Origin: Acetobacteraceae bacterium
GTDB lineage: Bacteria > Pseudomonadota > Alphaproteobacteria > Zavarziniales > Zavarziniaceae
Direction: 5' to 3'
NCBI GenBank assembly: GCA_947379865.1
Contig: CANCOY010000038.1
Location: forward strand, 1-31,351
DNA length: 31,351 bases
Both the position numbers and the translations under genes were made by a program. The notes under the pieces were generated by a model. That model had not been told where the DNA came from and did no database searches. It saw only the letters and a program-made list of their open reading frames with translations. Every line of letters begins with the position of its first letter. Positions within the stretch are counted from its first letter, which is position 1. Shown one piece after another: positions 24,445 to 31,351 of the stretch.

Positions 24445-27400
24445 CTATATCTCTTGCGGTTCCAATGGCCTGTCCGGGTCCAGCCCTTCAACCGGCAGGG
24501 AGGCTTGGCGGAAGGCCTCAACGCCGCGATGTTCGGGATTGGCGGCGGCCATGGCGGCGCGGGCGGCGGGGCCGATCTGCTCCACATCCACGTGCAGATG
24601 GTTGGTCGCGCGCACACGGTCGATGTTGATGATGGTGTCCACCGCCTCCATGAAGGTGCCGCGCTTGCTTTCCGGCGCTGCAATCAGGATCTGCAGGTGG
24701 AGGGCGCGGTAGAGGTCGATAATGCGTTGGGTATTGGGGATGTCGAGCTTGGCAAAGGCCTCGTCCATCAGCACCAGGCCCATGCCCTCACCATCGCCGG
24801 CGCGGCCCTTGGGATAATAGGTTGCCACCATGCTGGCGGCGATGGAGACATAGCCAGGCGCCTCGCGCTGGCCGCCTGAGAGGAAACCGATGGTCTTGGA
24901 GATGGGTGCCGGGGCGTCGCGGCCATTGGAGATATAAAGGTCGTATTCAAAATAGTTACGGTAGTCCTCGAAATAGGCCACGTCCTGTTCTTCACTCAGC
25001 AGGGTCTCGATCTCCGCCATGGCCTTGCTGATGGCTGCATCGACCCCCGCCTCGGCGGCGGCCAGCAGGCCCTTGTCGGGGTTCTGCGCCACCATGCGCA
25101 CCAGGTCATAGATCGGCTTCAGGCGGGGCGTGATGGTGTGGCGGAAACTGTAGCGCTGGCCCACGAACTCCCGCCGGCCAAGACGGGCATTGAGGGTATC
25201 GATGGCGCGGGTGGCACTCTGGAAGCGTTCCGATAGCTTGGTCAGCAGGTCTTCCTTGATCGCCTCTTCCATGGCACTGCGGGCGATACGAACGCGCTCC
25301 TGATGGGGGCGCAGCACATGGTCCACCAGCCGACGGTGCTCCTGCTCGGCCCACAGGAACTCCTGGATCTCGGTGCTCTCGCCCGGTAGCGGCCAGGCGC
25401 CCAGATGGGTGTCGCAATAGGCGTTGAGGTCGCGGGTCAGGTGGCGGCGCGTGGTTTCCTGCAGGCGCCGCGTCTCGGCCCACTGGCGGTCGGCGGCAAT
25501 GCGCAGCTCGGCCAGGGCCTTGAGGGCATCGCTGGTGGAGAAATCGACCACATGCTCGATCCGCCCTGCGGCCTGTTCCAGCAGGTCGGCGCGGCCAAGG
25601 CGGGCCAGCACCAGGGGCACATTCTCTGCCGCCATCAGGCGGGCATCTTCATCTTCGCTGGCCTGCAGGCGGGCGGTTTCGCGGCCGTGTTCCTCCACCT
25701 CGCGCTCGGCGATGGAGAGCTGGCGCAGGGCGTCGTTGCGGGCTGCCTGTTCGTCGCGTTGCTCCTCGCGGCGGGCGGCGATTTCAGCCTCAAGTTCGGC
25801 GATCTCGCGCCGCAGGGCCAGGCTGTCCTCGCTCTCCACCGCCGTGCGTGCCCGTTGCAGGCGGGCAAGTTCACCCTCGGCATGGTCTAGGTCTTCGGCG
25901 GCGCGCACAAAGGCTTCGGGGGCGGGCGCCGTCTCCAGGCTCTGCAGCAGGCGCAGGGCGGCCTGCAGCAGGGCGAGTTCGCCTTCCAGCGCCTTCAGTT
26001 CGGCGGTCATCAGGCGATGCTGTTCGCGCGCTTCCTCAATGCCCTGGGCGCGGGCCGTCTTGCCCAGGATGGGTGTCTGGTCACGGTGGACCTGCAGCCC
26101 AAGGCCAGAGGTTGTCTTGCCATTGCGCAGGATGGCATGGGGATGGTCATGCAGTTCGGCCTCTGCCTCCACCCGCACAAAGCGGCCCACCTGGCGATCG
26201 ATGAAGGCACGCGCCTCGGCATCGTCGGTCACGGCAATGGCGGCAATGGACTGGGCCGGCAGTTTGGCCACGCCCTCGCCCAGCCGCCGTGTGTTCACCA
26301 GACGGCAGCCATAAAGCTCGTTCCGGCGCTTGTAGAGCAGGTCAAAGGCCTGTTGCACCTGGGCGGCAGGCACGATCAGGGCTTCGCGGAAGGGGCCAAG
26401 CAGGGCCTCCAGCGCCATGGCCCAGCTGGGGTCGCTCACCTCCACCACGTCGGGCAGGGCGCGCGCGTCGATGCCCTGGGCCTTCAGCAAAGCGATGAAA
26501 TCAACCGTCTGGCGGGCCAGCAGGGCGCCGCTTTCACCAGCCGCCGTCATGCGCTCGGCGAGCGGGGCCAGATCGCGGCGCAAGCGCTCGCGTTCCACCA
26601 GCTTTGCCTCGATCTGGGCCTGCACGGGTTCGGCCGCGCGGGCAAGGCTGATGATCGACTGGGCCAGCGTTGCCGCCTCGCCCAGGCTGGTGCGCCAGAT
26701 GCGCGATTCCGGGCTCGCGGTGAGGGTGGCAAAGGCGGCGGCATCGCGCACGGCCTTGTGCAGGGAGACGGGCAGGTTTGCCGTAATCCGTCCAAGGTCG
26801 GAGGCACCCCGATAAAGCCGCAGGATGGCGCCAAGCGTGCTCTCTGCCGTGCGGCGCCGTGCCTCTGCGGCTTCGATCTCCGTCTTGACGATCAGGGCGC
26901 GCGCCCCCTCGGCGCTGGCAGAAAGCAGGGTGCGCTTGGAGATGATCTCGTCCTGCAGATCGCGGGTGATCTCCTCATTGCGGGCGATCACCCGGTCGGC
27001 CGTCTCGATGCGCGTGGTGGCGTTGGCAATCAGTTTTTGCTGGCGGGCAATGTCCAGTTCGCGGCGCCGGCGTTCGGCGCGGGCGGCGGTGTAATGGTGG
27101 GCGACCTCGTCAAAATAATGGCCCAGCCAGGTCTGGTAGCGACCGCGCACCGCGCCAATTTCCCGCTCCATCGTGGCAAGCCGCAGGGATTCCGCCTCCA
27201 GTTCGCGCCAGACGCTGATGGAACTGCGGGCGCGGGTAATCTCCACATCATGGCGTTCCAGCACGAAGCGGCGCACGAAATCCGTGGGGTCGCTGAACTC
27301 GCGAATGGCCAGCGCATTGCGCAGGGTCTGCAGCACGCGATCCGGATCGGGCGGCGCGCCGGGGCGCATGGCCGCCAGATAGGTGCCCACATAGCTGCGC

Positions 27401-27921
27401 CGCACCGTATGGAAGGTCAGCTTGCGGCCCAGTTGGCGCAGGCGCTCGACCATGGTCTGGTGCGACACCACATGCATCTCACCATCTTCATCGGTGGTGA
27501 TGTGGTCCTTGATGCTGAAACCATGGCCCTCCAGCACAAAGCGGCTGCGCACATCCTCCACCGGTTCGTCTTCGTCGGCATCCATCAGCAGGCCGATGGC
27601 GACTTCGTGGCCGGTGTCGGTATCGCGGAAGGTTAGGGCGATGGTGGTCTCGGCCCGCTTGCGCAAGGGGGCACCGTTGTTCACATCGGCGACGGCACCC
27701 AGGCAGTATCCCTTGACCCGGCGGTCATTGCGCTCGCCAGCGGCGGCGTTAAGGCGTACGGCGCTGCGGTGATTGCCGCTCAGCACCACCTGGATCGCAT
27801 CCAGCAGGGCGCTCTTGCCCGATCCCGTGGCGCCGATCACCGCCGTGGTGCCGGCAATCTCCAGGTCGATGCCTTCGAACAGGTACCAATTGTGCAGGCT
27901 GATGCGGGCAAGTTCGTACAT
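24445..27921 (-). CDS. jetC: JetC-type SMC-like ATPase of a Wadjet/MksB complex
   Basis: A 1158-residue MukB/MksB-like ATPase. The head domain begins with LARISLHNWYLFEGIDLEI and Walker A GATGSGKS (residues 30-37). The C-terminal head half has the ABC signature FLSGGQREAPGY (near 1014) and Walker B GLVLMDEAFAKLD with the catalytic Glu near 1054. Long Ala/Glu/Arg-rich heptad stretches (about 240-420 and 660-960) form the coiled-coil arm around a central hinge-like region. In Wadjet the complex extrudes loops on small circular plasmids before JetD cleaves them; in JetD-less MksBEF it acts in chromosome condensation. Start chosen at 27921, with GGAAGG upstream and one base after the jetB stop (TGAgATG), so translation is coupled. 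Confidence 0.9.
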   Translation of the reverse strand: MYELARISLHNWYLFEGIDLEIAGTTAVIGATGSGKSALLDAIQVVLSGNHRSAVRLNAAAGERNDRRVKGYCLGAVADVNNGAPLRKRAETTIALTFRDTDTGHEVAIGLLMDADEDEPVEDVRSRFVLEGHGFSIKDHITTDEDGEMHVVSHQTMVERLRQLGRKLTFHTVRRSYVGTYLAAMRPGAPPDPDRVLQTLRNALAIREFSDPTDFVRRFVLERHDVEITRARSSISVWRELEAESLRLATMEREIGAVRGRYQTWLGHYFDEVAHHYTAARAERRRRELDIARQQKLIANATTRIETADRVIARNEEITRDLQDEIISKRTLLSASAEGARALIVKTEIEAAEARRRTAESTLGAILRLYRGASDLGRITANLPVSLHKAVRDAAAFATLTASPESRIWRTSLGEAATLAQSIISLARAAEPVQAQIEAKLVERERLRRDLAPLAERMTAAGESGALLARQTVDFIALLKAQGIDARALPDVVEVSDPSWAMALEALLGPFREALIVPAAQVQQAFDLLYKRRNELYGCRLVNTRRLGEGVAKLPAQSIAAIAVTDDAEARAFIDRQVGRFVRVEAEAELHDHPHAILRNGKTTSGLGLQVHRDQTPILGKTARAQGIEEAREQHRLMTAELKALEGELALLQAALRLLQSLETAPAPEAFVRAAEDLDHAEGELARLQRARTAVESEDSLALRREIAELEAEIAARREEQRDEQAARNDALRQLSIAEREVEEHGRETARLQASEDEDARLMAAENVPLVLARLGRADLLEQAAGRIEHVVDFSTSDALKALAELRIAADRQWAETRRLQETTRRHLTRDLNAYCDTHLGAWPLPGESTEIQEFLWAEQEHRRLVDHVLRPHQERVRIARSAMEEAIKEDLLTKLSERFQSATRAIDTLNARLGRREFVGQRYSFRHTITPRLKPIYDLVRMVAQNPDKGLLAAAEAGVDAAISKAMAEIETLLSEEQDVAYFEDYRNYFEYDLYISNGRDAPAPISKTIGFLSGGQREAPGYVSIAASMVATYYPKGRAGDGEGMGLVLMDEAFAKLDIPNTQRIIDLYRALHLQILIAAPESKRGTFMEAVDTIINIDRVRATNHLHVDVEQIGPAARAAMAAANPEHRGVEAFRQASLPVEGLDPDRPLEPQEI

Positions 27922-27922
27922 C

Positions 27923-28660
27923 TCAGCCTTCCATGTCGGCGACAGGCTCGGGCGCGCCAGGTTCGGGCGCGTGGGGATCAGGCGGGGCGAGGGGGGCGGT
28001 GCCGGAGGCGGAATCCGTCTGGGCCACAAAGGCCAGAACATCGCCCTCGCCCCCAGCTTCCAACCAGGTGATGACCTTTTCCACAAAACTATCGGAGACA
28101 AGCACGGCAATGCCCGGCAGCACGGTGAGGGGGCGGTTCTTTTCCGCCGTGTCTTTCTCGCCCAGGCTGACGCCGCCGTGACGCTGCAGGTCCTTCAGGA
28201 TCTCGTCCAGCCGTCCCTCCGACGGGGCTTCGCTGGACGCAATCATGCGCAGGCTGTCGTGCAGGTCGTCGGTGGTTGCCGGCACCCGGCCAAGGCCATC
28301 CATGGTGCCGGCACGCATGCCGTTTTCCAGCAGCAGGCGCAGCGCCAGCATGATCAGCGTCTCGTCCTTCTTCAGGCGGGCTTTGGCGCTGCCATATTGC
28401 GGGCCATCGGCTACCAAAGCGAACATCTGCTCCCGGGCGCTGTGCACAAAGCGATAGCCCATGGCGGCAAAATAGCGTTCGAAAAAGCCGCGATGGGCCT
28501 TCAGGGCGTCATAGGCACGGTGGCCGATGCGGTCGAGATCCTCATAGATCACCTGGTGGAACAACAGCGCCTGAATGGCCGTAGCCAGAACCTCGCGGTC
28601 TACCGGGCGGTGCAGCCGGCCGCCCTCCAGGATCTCTTCCACATCTTGCAGGTCAGCCAT
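27923..28660 (-). CDS. jetB: JetB-type (MukE/MksE-like, DUF4194) subunit
   Basis: A 245-residue protein with the winged-helix kite fold expected for the MukE-like subunit: VDREVLATAIQALLFHQVIYEDLDR, then AHRGFFERYFAAMGYRFVHSAREQMFALV, and LKKDETLIMLALRLLLENG (each cited only as an anchor, for example RLKKDETLIMLALRLLLENG). The DUF4194 hallmark, a first strand of aromatic residues followed by a Leu-rich helix, is present. The last 35 residues are Pro/Ala/Glu-rich and probably disordered. It joins JetA and JetC in the loop-extrusion complex. The start overlaps the end of jetA by eight bases, and AAAGGA lies about eight bases before the ATG. Translation is coupled on both sides. Confidence 0.85.
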   Translation of the reverse strand: MADLQDVEEILEGGRLHRPVDREVLATAIQALLFHQVIYEDLDRIGHRAYDALKAHRGFFERYFAAMGYRFVHSAREQMFALVADGPQYGSAKARLKKDETLIMLALRLLLENGMRAGTMDGLGRVPATTDDLHDSLRMIASSEAPSEGRLDEILKDLQRHGGVSLGEKDTAEKNRPLTVLPGIAVLVSDSFVEKVITWLEAGGEGDVLAFVAQTDSASGTAPLAPPDPHAPEPGAPEPVADMEG

Positions 28661-30119
28661 GTGTGGATCCTTTTGCCGACGCGGCGCGGCTGATGGTGAA
28701 GCGGCTGATGGTAAAGTCGGGGCAGGTGATCCAGGGGCTCTCGAAGCGCCCACCGGTCAGGTCCACGCGATAGCTCTCCCTCAGGTCCTGGTCATCGCCA
28801 TAGGGAATGGCCCGCAGTCGCTCAAAGATCACGAAATCCTCAAGGCAGGTCAGCGGCAGGTCGGCGGCGCGGGCGGTGCCGGTCAGGCCAAGGGCCTGGT
28901 CCACATAGGCGCGCACCTTGGCTGGCGCGATGGTCCAGTGCGCCTGATAGGCCCGCAGCGCCGCCACATAGGCCCGGTGGGCCGGGTCCTCTGGCACACG
29001 GCGCAGGGGCGGCGGGCGATAGGGCACCCGGCTGCGGGCCGGCGTAAACAGATTGCGCCGCCCGGTAACGGGGTTCAGCGCCAGCATGCGGCCATCAAGG
29101 GGCAGGGTCTCGTCCTGGCCAAGGGCGGTGCTACCCAGCAGGTGGAGGGCCAGTTGCACCCGTTCCGACCGGCTGTTGGCGATCCGGTCCATGTAACGAA
29201 CAGTGTTGCGGATGCGCCGCTCGATCCGGCTGTTGGTCTCCTCGATCACCTCAAGGTAGGTGTCGATCTGGCGGAACACCCGGGCAATGGTGTTCAGGTC
29301 CTCGGCCAGCACCTGCACCGCCCTGTCCCTGTCCGGCGCCCGGCCCTCGGCGACATAGCCAGCGGCCAGCCTCTCCAGCCGGTCGTGGTCCTCCACCAGC
29401 TCCTCGGCCATGGCCAGGATCTGCACGCGGAAGCGGAAGGGGTTGGCGCGGGTGTGCAGGTTCTTGAAATCCTCGATCAGGTGCTCGCTGACGAAATCAT
29501 CAAAGAACGAGCGAAACACCGCCTGCAGACCGCTCTGCCCGGCGATGTGCTCCTCCGCCTTGCGCATGGCGCTGGAAATCGTGCGCAGGTGATATTGGAA
29601 CGAGCGGGCGCGCTTGGCCGCCGTGCGGATGTTCTCCGACCGCTCGGCCGGATGGGCGGCGGCCGCCTCCATCAGGGTCAGAATCTCCAGCACCCCGCCA
29701 CCATAAGACCGCAGCCGCCCCGCCCGCAGGTCCAGCAGGGTCTGGAGGACAAGGCGGGCCCCCCCATCAAAGTCCACCAGCCGCCGCCGCCGGTCGCGGT
29801 GCACCACGATCCAGCCGGTGGCCTGCAATCGCCAGAACACGAACGTCGCCCGCGACTGGACCGGGGGGGGCGGCTCTTCCGCACCCTCGGCCTCTTCGGC
29901 CGGGTCAAACTCGATGTCGCGGGCCTGGCGGTCGATGTATTCCTCGATGGCCTCGACCAGCTGCGGCTGGGCAATCACGCCGCCCGCCTCGGCAAAGACG
30001 CTTTCCTCCAGATAGGCCACCAGATCGGCATAGAACCAGCGCGCCTTGCCGGAAAACAGCCGGAAAAGGTTCGGGGGCAGATCACCAAAGAGGGCAGGGG
30101 TCTGAGTCGGAGCAGTCAT
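28653..30119 (-). CDS. jetA: JetA-type (MukF/MksF-like) kleisin subunit
   Basis: A 488-residue protein matching the JetA family (type II-like). The N-terminal ALFGDLPPNLFRLFSGKARW is the typical winged-helix dimerisation segment. A helical middle follows (RTAAKRARSFQYHLRTISSA, then FRSFFDDFVSEHLIEDFKNL), and a C-terminal winged helix that would bind the JetC head (LTCLEDFVIFERLRAIPYGD). The kleisin links the SMC heads. Start at ATG 30119; a TTG six bases earlier is a poor alternative. The sequence just before is C-rich with no clear ribosome-binding site, so expression may depend on the upstream hipA-like gene, which ends 95 bp away, or be leaderless-like. First gene of the jetABC unit. Confidence 0.85.
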   Translation of the reverse strand: MTAPTQTPALFGDLPPNLFRLFSGKARWFYADLVAYLEESVFAEAGGVIAQPQLVEAIEEYIDRQARDIEFDPAEEAEGAEEPPPPVQSRATFVFWRLQATGWIVVHRDRRRRLVDFDGGARLVLQTLLDLRAGRLRSYGGGVLEILTLMEAAAAHPAERSENIRTAAKRARSFQYHLRTISSAMRKAEEHIAGQSGLQAVFRSFFDDFVSEHLIEDFKNLHTRANPFRFRVQILAMAEELVEDHDRLERLAAGYVAEGRAPDRDRAVQVLAEDLNTIARVFRQIDTYLEVIEETNSRIERRIRNTVRYMDRIANSRSERVQLALHLLGSTALGQDETLPLDGRMLALNPVTGRRNLFTPARSRVPYRPPPLRRVPEDPAHRAYVAALRAYQAHWTIAPAKVRAYVDQALGLTGTARAADLPLTCLEDFVIFERLRAIPYGDDQDLRESYRVDLTGGRFESPWITCPDFTISRFTISRAASAKGSTHG

Positions 30120-30214
30120 GGCCAAGCCGGGAATGGGGGAGGGGAGACTAAGCCCTGCCGCCTGATCGGGCCAGCATCCTCGATGAAGGTGGGTTCGTTT
30201 TAATGGTACGCGGG

Positions 30215-31351
30215 CTAAGCCATAGCGCGGCGGGCAGCAGCACGCTCCGCGTGCTCAAAGGCGTCGGCAAAGCTGTCCACCTCGACCCTGGTCATGCCAA
30301 GCAGCGCCGCTTCACTGCGCCAGCCTGCTACGGCCCGCTCAACCTCGGCCAGGATTTCGCCAGCTCTGACCCGACTGAGGCGGAAATAGGCGAGCACAGA
30401 CATCAGGGCCTCAATGGTGGCCTCTGGGCCAGTCTCCTCAGAGATCCAGGTCTTCAACTCGCGCAGCCGCTCGGGAAACGGGTTGAGATCGAAAGCCGGG
30501 GCCAGTCGCCAGAGCCCTCGTTCCACATGCAGGAAGCCATGGTTCAGCAGATGGTCATCCACATTCGTGATAAGGATTGAAAAGGCGATCCGCCGCCAAA
30601 GTTCCTCGATGTCGGCCATGGGCGCTGAGCCATGCTTGCACAGTGCTTCCACCATCTCAGTATAGGCATGTTCACCGGGCTCCCCAGGATCTGCTCCCAG
30701 CATGGTGGCAGCTGATACATACATTTGCCTGCCTCCGCCGGGGAGGCGATCAAAGCGCCGGATCAGGGCAACCGGTGCACCCTCACTATCAATCAGCCGT
30801 GCGTCAGCCGCATTGATGCCCGCCTGTTTTGCCAGGCGCATCGCCAGCACTTCGCCCTTGGTCATCGGCCGCTCGTCAGTAACGCTGGGGAATTTTCCAA
30901 TCGATAGCTGTCCGTCATCGTCTACCACGGAACATTTTGGGCGCAGGCCTCCCAGTGAGGTGGCGCGCCCGCGAAGATAGGCCAGATCATCGGCAGTCTC
31001 GGTATTGGTCTCTATGGCATGCGATGCGGCCAGCAGGTGCCTGAGGTCGACCAGTGGCGGGGTTGTGCGCCGGCTGCTTTCTGCGGCGCGCTGGAACTGT
31101 CCGTCTTCATCCTGCAGACGCAGCGCGCCAATGCGGCTGACATCATCGACAGCCAGCAGGTAGTCCAGCGCACTAAGCGGGGTGGATGGCGTTGTGTCTC
31201 CTGCCTGCCGGGCAGCCTGACGGCGCTTGGCATGATCGCGCTGGATCACGCGTCGCCCCCAGCCATCTGGCTCGGTATCGGCGATGACGGCATGAAAGAC
31301 CGACCCGTTGCGCGCCTTGCGATGGAACTGTGGTCCGGCGACCAGAGCAAG
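30215..31351 (-). CDS. HipA-family serine/threonine kinase toxin (5' end outside window)
   Basis: The frame is open through the right edge; 378 codons are visible and the N-terminus is missing. The first visible residues (LALVAGPQFHRKARNGSVFH, then DTEPDGWGRRV) fit the HipA N-terminal subdomain. The kinase core has SIGKFPS with the ATP-binding lysine, then LIRRFDRL, the catalytic loop SILITNVDDHLLNHGFL with the conserved N-x-DDH-x2-NH, and FDLNP in place of the metal-binding DFG. HipA kinases phosphorylate glutamyl-tRNA synthetase or similar targets and cause growth arrest; a HipB antitoxin gene would be expected beyond the right edge. It ends 95 bp before jetA on the same strand, so it may belong to the same defence locus. 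Confidence 0.88.
   Translation of the reverse strand, partial: LALVAGPQFHRKARNGSVFHAVIADTEPDGWGRRVIQRDHAKRRQAARQAGDTTPSTPLSALDYLLAVDDVSRIGALRLQDEDGQFQRAAESSRRTTPPLVDLRHLLAASHAIETNTETADDLAYLRGRATSLGGLRPKCSVVDDDGQLSIGKFPSVTDERPMTKGEVLAMRLAKQAGINAADARLIDSEGAPVALIRRFDRLPGGGRQMYVSAATMLGADPGEPGEHAYTEMVEALCKHGSAPMADIEELWRRIAFSILITNVDDHLLNHGFLHVERGLWRLAPAFDLNPFPERLRELKTWISEETGPEATIEALMSVLAYFRLSRVRAGEILAEVERAVAGWRSEAALLGMTRVEVDSFADAFEHAERAAARRAMA

Noticed and set aside
24330..24683. N-terminal extension of the lipoprotein frame into jetC
   Set aside because: The extension is the out-of-frame shadow of the jetC 3' end. The start at 24329 has a ribosome-binding site and begins a proper lipoprotein signal peptide.
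26017..27636. Long open frame on the plus strand opposite jetC (about 540 codons)
   Set aside because: Antisense shadow. The opposite frame has the full SMC-like ATPase with all nucleotide-binding motifs.
28575..30203. Long open frame on the plus strand opposite jetA (about 540 codons)
   Set aside because: Antisense shadow caused by high GC at third positions. The minus-strand frame encodes a recognisable JetA protein; the plus frame has low-complexity Gly/Gln/His content and no family features.
22321..31351. Search for a JetD, reverse transcriptase, integrase or transposase in the defence-like region
   Set aside because: No frame on either strand shows TOPRIM-nuclease, recombinase or RT motifs, so none is reported; absence is limited to this window.
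1..31351. tRNA, rRNA and CRISPR arrays
   Set aside because: No cloverleaf-like sequence with a TTC-type T-loop in context and no regularly spaced short repeats were seen by eye; the only tandem repeat is the coding repeat at 22513-22731.

Overview
The window looks like chromosomal DNA from a GC-rich Gram-negative bacterium, most likely an alphaproteobacterium (perhaps Rhodospirillales; the order-level guess is weak). Evidence for this is the outer-membrane lipoproteins with lipoboxes, a complete MacA-MacB-NodT efflux operon, acetoacetate-CoA ligase and the high GC content. No rRNA, tRNA, CRISPR array, insertion sequence or integrase was seen.

Layout. Positions 1-5.1 kb hold five envelope or secreted genes of mostly uncharacterised families: the C-terminal part of a CASTOR/POLLUX-type ion-channel protein, a secreted DUF4424 protein, a TMEM43-family membrane protein, a secreted DUF4344 putative metallopeptidase and a small secreted protein with a clear promoter and terminator. 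Positions 5.1-12.2 kb are metabolic and housekeeping: an HpaB-family flavin monooxygenase, divergent YghU-type glutathione oxidoreductase, acetoacetate-CoA ligase, and a long topoisomerase III whose stop codon overlaps that of the ligase. Positions 12.4-16.1 kb form a compact three-gene operon: a small membrane protein, a membrane-anchored homologue of linalool dehydratase/isomerase, and an FAD monooxygenase. It may be an undescribed terpenoid or lipid-alcohol pathway. Positions 16.1-20.9 kb are the efflux operon macA-macB-nodT on the minus strand. Positions 21.2-22.7 kb hold a class II histone-deacetylase-like enzyme and a small secreted protein built of three Cys-rich repeats.

Positions 22.7 kb to the right edge are defence-like, all on the minus strand. 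In transcription order they are a HipA-family kinase (open at the window edge), then jetA-jetB-jetC, which encode the MukF-, MukE- and MukB-like subunits of a Wadjet/MksBEF-type SMC complex, then a small lipoprotein and a WYL-domain regulator. The nuclease subunit JetD/MksG, normally next to these genes, is not present in the window. Its place after jetC is taken by the lipoprotein gene.

The two points most worth following are the JetD-less JetABC locus next to HipA, and the membrane-fused LinD-like enzyme with its partner monooxygenase.
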